Below, in pieces: positions 27,132 through 35,762 of a DNA stretch of 64,000 bases. The DNA lies in assembly GCF_042678405.1 (NCBI RefSeq), contig NZ_JBHTLI010000003.1, positions 186,001 to 250,000 of the forward strand. The letters run 5' to 3'. The notes beneath the pieces are model-generated. The model made no database searches. It worked only from the letters and a program-made list of their open reading frames with translations, and was not told the DNA's origin. The number at the start of each line of letters is the position of its first letter. The stretch's first letter is position 1. A program made the position numbers and the translations under genes. The stretch is from Salegentibacter_A chungangensis (lineage in GTDB: Bacteria > Bacteroidota > Bacteroidia > Flavobacteriales > Flavobacteriaceae).

Positions 27132-27681
27132 AACCTGTTACATTTTCTAATCGCAGTTTTTCCTGCAACATCTTTCTCGCTTTAAATAACTGAGATTTGG
27201 AAGTTCCCTCAGTGATCTTCAGCATTTTTGCTATTTCCTGATGCTTGTAACCCTCAACGGCATATAACACAAACACCATTTTGTAACCTTCAGGCAAACT
27301 GTCTATGAGCTTCTGAATATGCTCTGCATTCAACTCCTCATTAATGCTATCTACAGTCTCCCCGTAAACCGTCATATCCTCTTCCCCGAATTCAACATTT
27401 TTCCGGGTTCGCAAGAAAGAGATACACTCTCTAACCATTATTCTTCTTATCCAACCTTCAAAACTACCGTCATTTCTGAAGTCATCCAGGTGATTAAAAA
27501 CCTTTAAAAATCCGCTAAGCATCACCTCTTCAGCCTGCTGCAGATCTTTGATGTACTGCCTGCACACGCTCAGCATTTTAGGAGAATGCTTCTCATAGAG
27601 CTGCCGCTGGGCTTCGCGATTATTCCCTCCCGCACGTTTTATGAGATTAGCTTCGTTTTTAAAGAGTTGAATTACCTTCAC
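27118..27681 (-). CDS. ECF-type RNA polymerase sigma factor
   Basis: A 187-residue sigma-70 family protein with region 2 (about residues 22-90, including the segment around SFEGWIRRIMVREC) and region 4 (about 125-180, EGYKHQEIAKMLKITEGTSKSQLFKARKML). It would direct RNA polymerase to a small regulon, controlled by the membrane protein encoded next to it. The start is GTG, and no in-frame ATG fits better. The spacing to the divergent rluF-like gene is 142 bp. Confidence 0.92.
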   Translation of the reverse strand: MKVIQLFKNEANLIKRAGGNNREAQRQLYEKHSPKMLSVCRQYIKDLQQAEEVMLSGFLKVFNHLDDFRNDGSFEGWIRRIMVRECISFLRTRKNVEFGEEDMTVYGETVDSINEELNAEHIQKLIDSLPEGYKMVFVLYAVEGYKHQEIAKMLKITEGTSKSQLFKARKMLQEKLRLENVTGYGTN

Positions 27682-27798
27682 CTGATTCCTGTTTAAAAAG
27701 GCCTTCTATTAACATAGACGACTGAAAGTTACGAAAGGTTGCCTGAGAAAATTATTTTTTTGAAATTTTACTTTATTCTTCATCGGTTTTAAAACTTG

Positions 27799-27806
27799 TA
27801 TCTTTG
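27799..27806 (+). promoter_or_regulatory. Promoter -7 box of the pseudouridine synthase gene
   Basis: TATCTTTG, an exact TAnnTTTG match 17 bp upstream of the ATG. No -33 TTTG at normal spacing. Confidence 0.55.
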
Positions 27807-27823
27807 CCGCAGAATTACTTTTT

Positions 27824-28651
27824 ATGTCAGAACCGAAACTTACCAGGATCAATAAATTTCTAAGTGAAGCAGGTTATTGCTCGCGTCGGGAAGCCGATAA
27901 ACTAATCGACCAGGGCAGGGTAACCATAAACGGAGAGGTACCCGAAATGGGGACCAAGATCGCTCCGGGAGATGAGGTAAGGGTTGACGGGAAAGAGATT
28001 TCAGGCAAGGAGAGAAAAGAACCAAACGTTTACCTCGCTTTCAACAAACCTGTGGGGATCGTTTGCACCACAGATACCAGGGTGGAAAAGAACAATATTA
28101 TAGATTATATCAATTATCCGAAAAGGATATTCCCTATTGGCCGCCTTGACAAACCCAGCGAAGGGCTTATTTTTCTGACCAATGACGGAGATATTGTCAA
28201 CAAGATCCTGAGGGCCCGAAATAATCACGAAAAGGAATACATAGTTTCAGTCAACAGGCCTATCACGCCCGATTTTATAAAAAGAATGGGAAACGGCGTG
28301 CCTATTCTGAATACTGTCACCCGGAAATGCGAGATCGAACAGCTGGGGAAATTTGAATTCAGGATAGTGCTTACACAGGGGCTCAATCGTCAGATTAGGC
28401 GAATGTGTGAATACCTTGGTTATGAAGTGACCGCTTTGAAGCGAATCCGGATAATGAACGTGCAGCTGGATATGCCCGTAGGCCAGTGGCGCGATCTTAC
28501 CGAAGAAGAACTAAAGACCATCAATAAATTGGTCGATGAATCCAGCAAGACTGAAGAAGCTTCGCGAATTTCTAACAGAACAACCACCAGGAAGCCCTCC
28601 GGACGCAGTAAGGGCTTTGCCAAGCGGCGTTCAGGCCGCAAAAAATCTTAA
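27824..28651 (+). CDS. rluF: 23S rRNA pseudouridine synthase, RluF/RsuA family
   Basis: Isomerises a uridine in rRNA to pseudouridine. An S4 RNA-binding domain (about 5-55) precedes the RsuA-type catalytic domain, whose catalytic Asp109 lies in GRLDKPSEGL. The conserved LTQGLNRQIRRMCEYLGY segment near residue 190 points to the RluF branch, which targets 23S U2604 in E. coli. The last 35 residues are an Arg/Ser/Lys-rich basic tail. Assignment to RluF rather than RluB/E is likely but not certain. Confidence 0.88.
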   Translation: MSEPKLTRINKFLSEAGYCSRREADKLIDQGRVTINGEVPEMGTKIAPGDEVRVDGKEISGKERKEPNVYLAFNKPVGIVCTTDTRVEKNNIIDYINYPKRIFPIGRLDKPSEGLIFLTNDGDIVNKILRARNNHEKEYIVSVNRPITPDFIKRMGNGVPILNTVTRKCEIEQLGKFEFRIVLTQGLNRQIRRMCEYLGYEVTALKRIRIMNVQLDMPVGQWRDLTEEELKTINKLVDESSKTEEASRISNRTTTRKPSGRSKGFAKRRSGRKKS

Positions 28652-28809
28652 CAGTTTATTAGGCTTCTGCTTGCCGCACATGTTAGGATATCTTTTTAAT
28701 TTTAGAAAATAGCTGAATTCACTTAGCACAAAGCCTTTACAGGTACTCTGTAAATGTTTGAAAGTTAAAGATCGCGGCTATTAATTAAATTAAAAAGGCT
28801 AATCAATTT

Positions 28810-29232
28810 ATGAAAATACAACCATTCCATTTGGCCATTCCGGTCTCCGATCTGGAGGATGCAAGAAAATTTTACAGAGAAGTTCTTGGATGTGGTGAAG
28901 GCAGAAGCAGTGACCATTGGGTAGATTTCAATTTTTTTGGACACCAGCTGGTGATCCATTATAAACCCGCTGAAGAAACCGAAAAATCACACAGCAATCC
29001 TGTAGACGGAAAAGAGGTGCCCGTTCCGCATTTTGGAGTTGTCCTGGAATGGGATGTATTCCAGGAATTCTCAAAACTGCTAAAATCTAAAGGAGTGGAG
29101 TTCACTATAGAACCTTATATAAGGTTTGAAGGCCAGCCCGGAGAGCAGGCTACTATGTTCTTTAAGGACCCCAGCGGAAATGCGCTGGAATTTAAGGCCT
29201 TCAGGAATATGGACCAGCTTTTTGCACAATAA
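28810..29232 (+). CDS. VOC-family (glyoxalase/bleomycin resistance-like) protein
   Basis: A 140-residue single-module vicinal-oxygen-chelate protein. Expected metal ligands are visible at FHLAIP (His7), HQLVIHY and the late NALEFKAF glutamate. The FKDPSGNALEFKAF ending is the typical VOC signature. The substrate cannot be predicted; such proteins can be dioxygenases, isomerases or binding proteins. It lies 158 bp after the pseudouridine synthase and 24 bp before the AI-2E transporter. Confidence 0.85.
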   Translation: MKIQPFHLAIPVSDLEDARKFYREVLGCGEGRSSDHWVDFNFFGHQLVIHYKPAEETEKSHSNPVDGKEVPVPHFGVVLEWDVFQEFSKLLKSKGVEFTIEPYIRFEGQPGEQATMFFKDPSGNALEFKAFRNMDQLFAQ

Positions 29233-29256
29233 AATAAACCAACCAACACCCCTTAT

Positions 29257-30276
29257 ATGAACAGATTAAGACCGGCTTTAGTACGACAGATTTTTGTGCT
29301 ATTGCTCTTGTTATTCTTAGCGGTTTTAATTTTCAAAGAGATTATCCCATACCTTTCAGGGGTATTGGGCGCCATCACTTTATACGTTCTGCTAAGGCGG
29401 TGGATGAAATCTTTAACCGACAGAGGCTGGAATCCCAGCGTAGCGGCAAGCCTGTTAATGTCGGGGTCCTTTGTTGGCATCCTGGTCCCCGTAAGCCTTA
29501 TCGTGTTTATGCTAAGCTCCAAGATAGGAAGAGCCGTAGCGAATTCTGAAAGGGTTATTCGCGCCATAAAAGAACAGCTAAATATCACGGAAGAATATCT
29601 TGGTTTCGAACTGAGCGGATATATCAATACCTCAGCTATCACCAGCTGGACCTCAAATAATTTACAGTATTTGGCAGGTGGCACCTTTAATGCCATTATC
29701 GCTATTGGTATTATGTATTTTATGCTTTACTATATGCTTATTAGCCGGGACGGAATGAAGAACTCCCTTATCTCTTATATCCCACTGGGTAAGGAAAACC
29801 TTGAGATCATTGGGGATGAAAGCGATGAGTTGGTAAAGTCCAATGCCCTGGGAATTCCCCTTGTGGCATTATTTCAGGGAGTGGTGGCCCTGATCGGTTA
29901 TTTAATATTGGGTGTTCCGGATCCGTTCTTTTGGTTCGTGATCACGGCAATAGGCTCTATGATTCCTTTTATTGGCACTGCAATAGGAATTATCCCCGTC
30001 GCCATCTTACTCTTTGCACAGGGCAACAACTGGGAAGGTGTGGCCATTCTTATCTATGGGTTCACCGTGGTAGGAGTCACAGACAACCTCATACGCCTGT
30101 ATATCCTGGAAAAACTGGCCAGCGTGCATCCATTAATAACATTATTTGGGGTGATAGTGGGAGTGCCCTTATTTGGCTTTATTGGCCTGATTTTTGGCCC
30201 TTTATTAATATCCCTGTTCCTACTGATCCTGAAAATTTACAAAAAGGAATACGGGAATTCTGAAGAAAGATTATAA
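29257..30276 (+). CDS. AI-2E family transporter
   Basis: A 339-residue inner-membrane protein with about eight hydrophobic helices in the layout of the AI-2E/PerM family: an N-terminal pair, a soluble segment near residues 95-130, and the conserved region GVPDPFFWFVITAIGSMIPFIGT with the later VSLIFGPLL-like PLFGFIGLIFGPLL. Family members include AI-2 exporters and Na+/H+ antiporters, so the substrate is open. It is followed 22 bp later by a YkvA-family gene. Confidence 0.88.
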   Translation: MNRLRPALVRQIFVLLLLLFLAVLIFKEIIPYLSGVLGAITLYVLLRRWMKSLTDRGWNPSVAASLLMSGSFVGILVPVSLIVFMLSSKIGRAVANSERVIRAIKEQLNITEEYLGFELSGYINTSAITSWTSNNLQYLAGGTFNAIIAIGIMYFMLYYMLISRDGMKNSLISYIPLGKENLEIIGDESDELVKSNALGIPLVALFQGVVALIGYLILGVPDPFFWFVITAIGSMIPFIGTAIGIIPVAILLFAQGNNWEGVAILIYGFTVVGVTDNLIRLYILEKLASVHPLITLFGVIVGVPLFGFIGLIFGPLLISLFLLILKIYKKEYGNSEERL

Positions 30277-30298
30277 ATACAATTAAAATTCTAATTAT

Positions 30299-30703
30299 AT
30301 GTTCAGTAAAAAGAAAAAAGAAATTGACGAGGAATATTTAAAGTCCGGCGTCGCAAAAGTGAAGGACGAAGACCTTGACCTCGCCGCCAAGAACCAGGAG
30401 GAAATCACCGACAAGATCCTGAATTCCGGAACCTTAAGAAAATATGCCGAATTAGGAAAAATTATGTTCGGTATGCTGAAAGATTACCGCAGGGGAGTCT
30501 ATACCAATGTACCTTGGTTCACCATAGCTTCCATAGGATTTTCATTGCTGTATGTTCTGAATCCGCTGGATCTAATGCCTGATTTTATTCCGGGAATAGG
30601 TTATATAGATGACTTTGCGATCCTCACCTTCGCTTTAAGATTCATAGAATCTGATCTTCACAGCTACCTGGACTGGAAGCTGGAAGAAGCAGAAAATGAG
30701 TGA
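30299..30703 (+). CDS. YkvA family protein (DUF1232)
   Basis: A 134-residue protein with a charged N-terminal half and the DUF1232 core from about residue 75: LLYVLNPLDLMPDFIPGIGYIDDFAIL, which includes the diagnostic NPLDLxPDFIP motif. The core is hydrophobic and likely membrane-associated. Function unknown. Its stop lies one base from the stop of convergent folD. Confidence 0.88.
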   Translation: MFSKKKKEIDEEYLKSGVAKVKDEDLDLAAKNQEEITDKILNSGTLRKYAELGKIMFGMLKDYRRGVYTNVPWFTIASIGFSLLYVLNPLDLMPDFIPGIGYIDDFAILTFALRFIESDLHSYLDWKLEEAENE

Positions 30704-30704
30704 T

Positions 30705-31592
30705 TTATTTATTGGCCATCCTATGGCGTTCTCTTGCCAGCAAAGTGTTCTTTAGCAGCATAGATACCGTCATAGGGCCAACCCCACCGGGAACAGGAGT
30801 TAAAAAAGAGGCTCTGTCCTTTACATTATCAAAATCCACATCTCCTTTTATAACATAACCTTTAGGGCTGTCTTCATCCGGAACACGGGTAATTCCAACA
30901 TCTATGATCACCGCATCATCCTTGATCATTTCTTTCTTAAGAAAATCAGGAATTCCAACAGCGATAATAATGATATCAGCCTGAGAGGTGATCTGGGTGA
31001 TATTCTTAGTGAATTCGTGGGTTAAGGTAACCGTAGAATTCCCCGGGAAACCACTTCTTCCCATCAGGATACTCATTGGTCTTCCAACTATATAACTACG
31101 TCCTATCACCACCGTATGCTTTCCTTTGGTAGGAATATCATAACGCTCCAACAATTCTAAGATCCCAAATGGTGTCGCGGGAATAAAAGTGGTCATATCC
31201 AGTGCCATCTTACCGAAATTGGTAGGATGAAAACCATCTACATCCTTATCGGGATCTACGGCATTCAATACTTTTTGGGTATCAATTTGCGGAGGCAACG
31301 GCAATTGCACTATAAAACCATCAATGTCATCATTCTGGTTAAGCTCTTCGATCTTATCAAGAAGTTCCAGTTCACTAATGGTATTTGGCAACCTGTAAAG
31401 TGAAGATTCAAAACCTACACGCTCACAGGCCTTAACCTTACTGTTCACATAGGTCATACTGGCGCCGTCTTTCCCAACAATGATCGCTGCCAGGTGAGGA
31501 ACTTTTTCTCCCCGTTCTCTCATTTTAGCAACTTCCTGAGCAATCTCGTTCTTAATGTCGTTGCTTATTTTTTTCCCGTCTAGAATTGTCAT
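30705..31592 (-). CDS. folD: Bifunctional methylenetetrahydrofolate dehydrogenase/cyclohydrolase FolD
   Basis: Interconverts 5,10-methylene-, methenyl- and 10-formyl-tetrahydrofolate with NADP. The catalytic YVNSKVKACE segment (Tyr and Lys) is near residues 48-57 and the VQLPLP motif near residue 97. The NADP-binding GRSYIVGRPMS follows, and the C-terminal PGGVGPMT is near residue 270. Length 295 is standard. It is downstream of ffh, separated by a hairpin terminator. Confidence 0.97.
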   Translation of the reverse strand: MTILDGKKISNDIKNEIAQEVAKMRERGEKVPHLAAIIVGKDGASMTYVNSKVKACERVGFESSLYRLPNTISELELLDKIEELNQNDDIDGFIVQLPLPPQIDTQKVLNAVDPDKDVDGFHPTNFGKMALDMTTFIPATPFGILELLERYDIPTKGKHTVVIGRSYIVGRPMSILMGRSGFPGNSTVTLTHEFTKNITQITSQADIIIIAVGIPDFLKKEMIKDDAVIIDVGITRVPDEDSPKGYVIKGDVDFDNVKDRASFLTPVPGGVGPMTVSMLLKNTLLARERHRMANK

Positions 31593-31603
31593 TATGTATG
31601 TTT

Positions 31604-31637
31604 AAAATAAAAGGGGCAAAACTTTGCAGCTCGCCCC
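31604..31637 (-). terminator. Terminator after ffh
   Basis: On the minus strand GGGGC pairs with GCCCC around a loop that itself contains GCAAA/TTTGC, followed by a TTTTATTTT tract. It lies 19 bp after the ffh stop and ends before the folD start. Confidence 0.75.
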
Positions 31638-31655
31638 CCGTGGTCATTTTATGTC

Positions 31656-32984
31656 TTATTTCATTCCTTTCATCATCTGCATCATCTTTCGGCCACCGCC
31701 GCCCTGCATCATCTTCATCATTTTTCCCATCTGATTGAATTGCTTGAGCAGCTGGTTCACTTCCTGCACCGAAGTTCCCGAACCTTTCCCGATCCGTTTC
31801 TTCCTGCTGGAATTGATCAGCTTCGGATTGCTTCGCTCCTCAGGAGTCATAGAGTGAATAATAGCTTCTATATGTTTAAAGGCATCATCGTCAATATCCA
31901 CATCCTTCATCATCTTTCCGGCTCCCGGGATCATTCCCATAAGATCTTTCATAGATCCCATTTTCTTGATCTGCTGAAGCTGACTTAAAAAGTCATCAAA
32001 TCCGAATTTATTCTTAGCGATCTTCTTCTGAAGTTTTCTCGCCTCTTCTTCATCATATTGTTCCTGGGCACGTTCCACAAGAGACACAACGTCCCCCATC
32101 CCGAGGATCCTGTCGGCCATACGGGAAGGATAGAACACGTCCATCGCGTCCATCTTCTCACCTGTACCGATAAATTTAATGGGCTTGTTTACAACCGATT
32201 TAATCGAAATAGCGGCACCACCACGGGTATCACCATCCAGTTTGGTAAGGATCACCCCGTCAAAATCCAGTCTTTCGTTAAAGGTCTTCGCGGTATTCAC
32301 AGCATCCTGACCAGTCATCGAATCTACCACGAACAAGGTCTCCTGGGGCTCAATAGCCTGGTGAATGTTCGAGATCTCGGTCATCATCGCTTCATCTACC
32401 GCCAAACGACCCGCGGTATCTATGATCACCACATTATGGCCATTCTCTTTGGCGTGAGCAATAGCAGCTTTTGAAATAGCAACGGGGTCCTGGTTTCCTT
32501 CGTCACTGTATACCTCAACCCCAACCTGTTCTCCAACTACGTGAAGCTGGTTGATAGCCGCAGGCCTGTAAACATCACAGGCAACCAAAAGCGGCTTCTT
32601 GGTCTTTTTAGTTTTTAGATAATTAGCGAGTTTACCGGAGAAAGTGGTTTTACCACTACCCTGAAGACCTGACATCAGGATCACAGAAGGATTTCCTGAA
32701 AGATCGATCCCTTCAGCTTCTCCTCCCATTAACTGCGTCAGCTCATCTTTTACCAGCTTCACCATTAACTGACCGGGTTTCAACGCAGTTAATACGTCCT
32801 GACCCAGCGCCTTTTCCTTAACGGTATTGGTGAATTCCTTGGCAATTTTATAGTTAACATCGGCATCTACCAACGCACGGCGAACTTCTTTTAAGGTTTC
32901 GGCAACGTTCACCTCTGTAATCTGCCCGTGTCCCTTCAGGACGTGTAAGGCATTATCTAACTTATCGCTTAAATTATCAAACAT
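31656..32984 (-). CDS. ffh: Signal recognition particle protein Ffh
   Basis: GTPase of the SRP that binds 4.5S RNA and targets nascent inner-membrane proteins to the Sec translocon. The order is N domain (1-85), G domain with GLQGSGKT at residues 106-113 and DTAGRL near residue 190, then M domain. The last 20 residues are strikingly Met/Gly/Lys-rich, consistent with signal-sequence binding. Normal length (442). Confidence 0.98.
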   Translation of the reverse strand: MFDNLSDKLDNALHVLKGHGQITEVNVAETLKEVRRALVDADVNYKIAKEFTNTVKEKALGQDVLTALKPGQLMVKLVKDELTQLMGGEAEGIDLSGNPSVILMSGLQGSGKTTFSGKLANYLKTKKTKKPLLVACDVYRPAAINQLHVVGEQVGVEVYSDEGNQDPVAISKAAIAHAKENGHNVVIIDTAGRLAVDEAMMTEISNIHQAIEPQETLFVVDSMTGQDAVNTAKTFNERLDFDGVILTKLDGDTRGGAAISIKSVVNKPIKFIGTGEKMDAMDVFYPSRMADRILGMGDVVSLVERAQEQYDEEEARKLQKKIAKNKFGFDDFLSQLQQIKKMGSMKDLMGMIPGAGKMMKDVDIDDDAFKHIEAIIHSMTPEERSNPKLINSSRKKRIGKGSGTSVQEVNQLLKQFNQMGKMMKMMQGGGGRKMMQMMKGMK

Positions 32985-33033
32985 AATCTCTTCCTCTGGA
33001 TTTAATTTTTCTGCGGAACCTGCCGCGGAATTG

Positions 33034-33041
33034 CAAATTTA
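33034..33041 (-). promoter_or_regulatory. Promoter -7 box of ffh
   Basis: On the minus strand TAAATTTG, an exact TAnnTTTG match about 50 bp upstream of the ffh ATG. No -33 TTTG at normal spacing. Confidence 0.5.
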
Positions 33042-33123
33042 ATGATTTGAGCCTGAAGTGAAAAGTTTTATTTCTGCGGAAGTTTTACCTTTCCTAACCT
33101 CCCCTTCAGGATCCTATCTTCTG

Positions 33124-34902
33124 TTACATTCTCTCAGGAACCTGAATTCCCAGTAAGGCAAAACCTGATTTTATCACACTGGCCACTGCCTTGGAAAGTT
33201 GCACCCTGAAGATCTTTTCAGTCTCGGTATCTGCTCCCAGAATGGTCACGTTCTGATAAAAAGAATTGAACTCCTTTACAAGATCGTAAACGTAATTGGC
33301 AATAAGTGCCGGGCTATGGTTCTCTGCCGCCAGCTGAACGGTCTCCGGGAATAGTTCCAGCTGCTTCAGCAACTCCTTCTCCTTTTCGTGAAATTCATAG
33401 TCTTCTCCCACAGCTTTGCTGTAATCAAAATCGGCTTTTCTTATGATGGACTGAATCCTGGCATAGGTATACTGGATGAACGGACCTGTATTCCCCTGGA
33501 AGTCTACCGACTCTTCGGGGTTGAACAGAATTCGTTTTTTCGGATCTACCTTAAGGATATAATACTTCAGCGCTCCAAGACCTATGATCCTGTAAAGCTC
33601 CTCCTTTTCTTCATCTGAATATCCGTCAAGCTTCCCTAGTTCCTCAGAGATAGCACGTGCCGTCTCGGTCATTTCTACAATTAGATCATCAGCATCTACC
33701 ACGGTCCCTTCACGGCTTTTCATCTTCCCGCTCGGCAGGTCTACCATTCCGTAGCTTAAATGATACAGGTAGTCTGCCCAATCGTAACCAAGTTTTTTCA
33801 GGATAAGGAAAAGCACCTTGAAGTGATAGTCCTGCTCATTCCCCACGGTATAGACCATTCCATTAATATCAAAATCCTTTACTCTTTGAATGGCGGTACC
33901 AATATCCTGGGTCATATATACCGCAGTCCCATCGCTTCTCAAAACGATCTTCTCATCAAGGCCTTCGTCGGTAAGGTCTATCCAAACACTTCCATCTTCC
34001 TTGCGATAGAAAATTCCTTTCTCCAGCCCCTGGGTCACCACATCCTTCCCAAGAAGATAGGTTTGGCTTTCATAATAATTCTTATCGAAATCCACTCCCA
34101 GAGCATCATAGGTCTTTTCAAAACCATCATAAACCCACTGGTTCATCATTTCCCAAAGCTCCACCACTTCCGGATCACCGGCTTCCCACTTTCTAAGCAT
34201 CTCCTTCGCCTCCACCAGGATAGGAGCCTGGGCCTTGGCTTCTTCTTCGGTCTTTCCCTGAGCCATTAGCTCTGAGATCTCTTTCTTATATTCTTTATCG
34301 AATTTTACGTAATAATTCCCAACAAGCTTATCGCCCTTTACGCCAGCAGACTGAGGAGTCTCCCCATTCCCGAAACGTTTCCAGGCAAGCATAGATTTAC
34401 AGATATGGATCCCGCGATCGTTGATGATCTGGGTTTTGTACACCTTATTCCCTGCAGCTTTCAGGATCTCGGCAACCGAATAGCCCAAAAGATTGTTCCT
34501 GATATGTCCCAAATGCAGGGGCTTATTGGTATTAGGCGAAGAATATTCGACAATTATTCCCTTGGCATCAGATGCCGGAGGAACTATCCCGAAATCTTCC
34601 CTGTCCTTCATTCCATTGAAAAAATCAAGGTAATAAGAATCGCTGAGCACGATATTCAGAAAACCTTTCACCACGTTAAAACGGCTAACCTCAGCAACAT
34701 TTTCCACGAGATAATTCCCGATATCTTCACCTAATTTCACCGGGTTAGTCTTCACCTGCCTCAGCATCGGGAAAGTCACAAGGGTAATATCACCTTCAAA
34801 ATCCTTACGGGTAGGCTGAAACTCTATGGTTTCGATCTCAGTATCGTAAAGTTTTTTAACTGCTTCTTTCGCGTGTTGGGAAAGGATTGCCTGAATGCTC
34901 AT
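33124..34902 (-). CDS. argS: Arginyl-tRNA synthetase
   Basis: Class Ia aminoacyl-tRNA synthetase charging tRNA-Arg. An N-terminal additional domain (1-110) is followed by the Rossmann catalytic domain with HLGH at residues 130-133. The KMSK-equivalent loop reads SGKMKSREGT, and an alpha-helical anticodon-binding domain ends in GIQVPERM. Length 592 is usual. It is a single gene with its own promoter. Confidence 0.98.
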   Translation of the reverse strand: MSIQAILSQHAKEAVKKLYDTEIETIEFQPTRKDFEGDITLVTFPMLRQVKTNPVKLGEDIGNYLVENVAEVSRFNVVKGFLNIVLSDSYYLDFFNGMKDREDFGIVPPASDAKGIIVEYSSPNTNKPLHLGHIRNNLLGYSVAEILKAAGNKVYKTQIINDRGIHICKSMLAWKRFGNGETPQSAGVKGDKLVGNYYVKFDKEYKKEISELMAQGKTEEEAKAQAPILVEAKEMLRKWEAGDPEVVELWEMMNQWVYDGFEKTYDALGVDFDKNYYESQTYLLGKDVVTQGLEKGIFYRKEDGSVWIDLTDEGLDEKIVLRSDGTAVYMTQDIGTAIQRVKDFDINGMVYTVGNEQDYHFKVLFLILKKLGYDWADYLYHLSYGMVDLPSGKMKSREGTVVDADDLIVEMTETARAISEELGKLDGYSDEEKEELYRIIGLGALKYYILKVDPKKRILFNPEESVDFQGNTGPFIQYTYARIQSIIRKADFDYSKAVGEDYEFHEKEKELLKQLELFPETVQLAAENHSPALIANYVYDLVKEFNSFYQNVTILGADTETEKIFRVQLSKAVASVIKSGFALLGIQVPERM

Positions 34903-34943
34903 TATATCCTGTAATTTTTAGTTTAAAATTGAATAAGGAGCCG

Positions 34944-34951
34944 CAAAGATA
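34944..34951 (-). promoter_or_regulatory. Promoter -7 box of argS
   Basis: On the minus strand TATCTTTG, an exact consensus match 41 bp upstream of the argS ATG. A perfect inverted repeat (AGCCTTT/AAAGGCT, 34961-34979) lies just upstream, about where the -33 region would be, and could be an operator. Confidence 0.55.
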
Positions 34952-35014
34952 AGAGAAAATAGCCTTTTAATTAAAGGCTTTACGGGCAAATCCTTATCTT
35001 TAAAATAAAAAGAG

Positions 35015-35440
35015 ATGCTACTGAATATTTCCTACAACAGGCCGGCAATAAAAGAGAAAATCAACAAAGAGGTAGGCGCCCCTTTCACCCTGCTTCAACG
35101 GATGAAAATCAACGGCTCGGGCTCTCCAAAACTCCATATTAACTCCTGCAGTATAGACATCCACAACCTTTTAGTGCTGGACAACAATGCCAATACCTGT
35201 AATGTTGAAATGAGGCCCAAGGGAATTATCGTGATGTTCAGGTCTCTTTTGGAAACTTATGCCCTGGTTATCCCCTATTACAAGCTTCACCTGTACAAAG
35301 GAAAAGCTGAAGAATATTCGGTTCACAAAGACCATTACAACATCAAGGTAAAAGCCAACACCCCTGCCATCCATAAATATTTCAAAAAGGTACTGGACTA
35401 CAAGACCGATAATGCCCCAACAAAGATCGAAGATCTCTAA
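35015..35440 (+). CDS. Conserved protein of unknown function
   Basis: A 141-residue soluble protein with no signal peptide or transmembrane segment. It has several beta-strand-like stretches (IDIHNLLVLDNN, EMRPKGIIVMF) and a basic, Tyr/His-rich C-terminal half. I recall similar unannotated proteins in other Flavobacteriaceae but cannot name a family. A TATCTTTA box, one base off the -7 consensus, lies 12 bp upstream of the ATG. Confidence 0.65.
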   Translation: MLLNISYNRPAIKEKINKEVGAPFTLLQRMKINGSGSPKLHINSCSIDIHNLLVLDNNANTCNVEMRPKGIIVMFRSLLETYALVIPYYKLHLYKGKAEEYSVHKDHYNIKVKANTPAIHKYFKKVLDYKTDNAPTKIEDL

Positions 35441-35488
35441 TAAGCAAGCCATTCGTTAATGACGGTACTGGGAGTAGCTTTCAGATAA

Positions 35489-35692
35489 CTATCTCTTCCT
35501 AAAGGCAAGCCCTCCTATAAGAGCCAAAAGACCGAAGGCGATCATTGCGTAAGATTGAGTATTATCCCCCTGGGCTTCGATCTGGAGCGGACCGGCATCA
35601 AGAGCAAATTCAGGGGTAACGAGCGTATAAAGTCCGTAACCTATTAATCCAAGGCCAAGGATAAGGAGAACAACTTTCAGGGTATTATTCAT
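35489..35692 (-). CDS. Small two-helix membrane protein
   Basis: A 67-residue protein with transmembrane helices at about residues 5-25 and 47-64, the first rich in Gly/Leu (ILGLGLIGYGLY), and an acidic loop between. It ends in a positively charged FRKR. The layout resembles DUF3185-type small proteins, but this is a weak match by eye. It is convergent with the 141-residue gene and divergent from the SDR gene. Confidence 0.6.
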   Translation of the reverse strand: MNNTLKVVLLILGLGLIGYGLYTLVTPEFALDAGPLQIEAQGDNTQSYAMIAFGLLALIGGLAFRKR

Positions 35693-35762
35693 TTTATAAA
35701 GTTTTACTAATCTGTAGGGAAGGTAGTAATTTAATGGCTAATTTAAAGCAAAATCTTATCAG

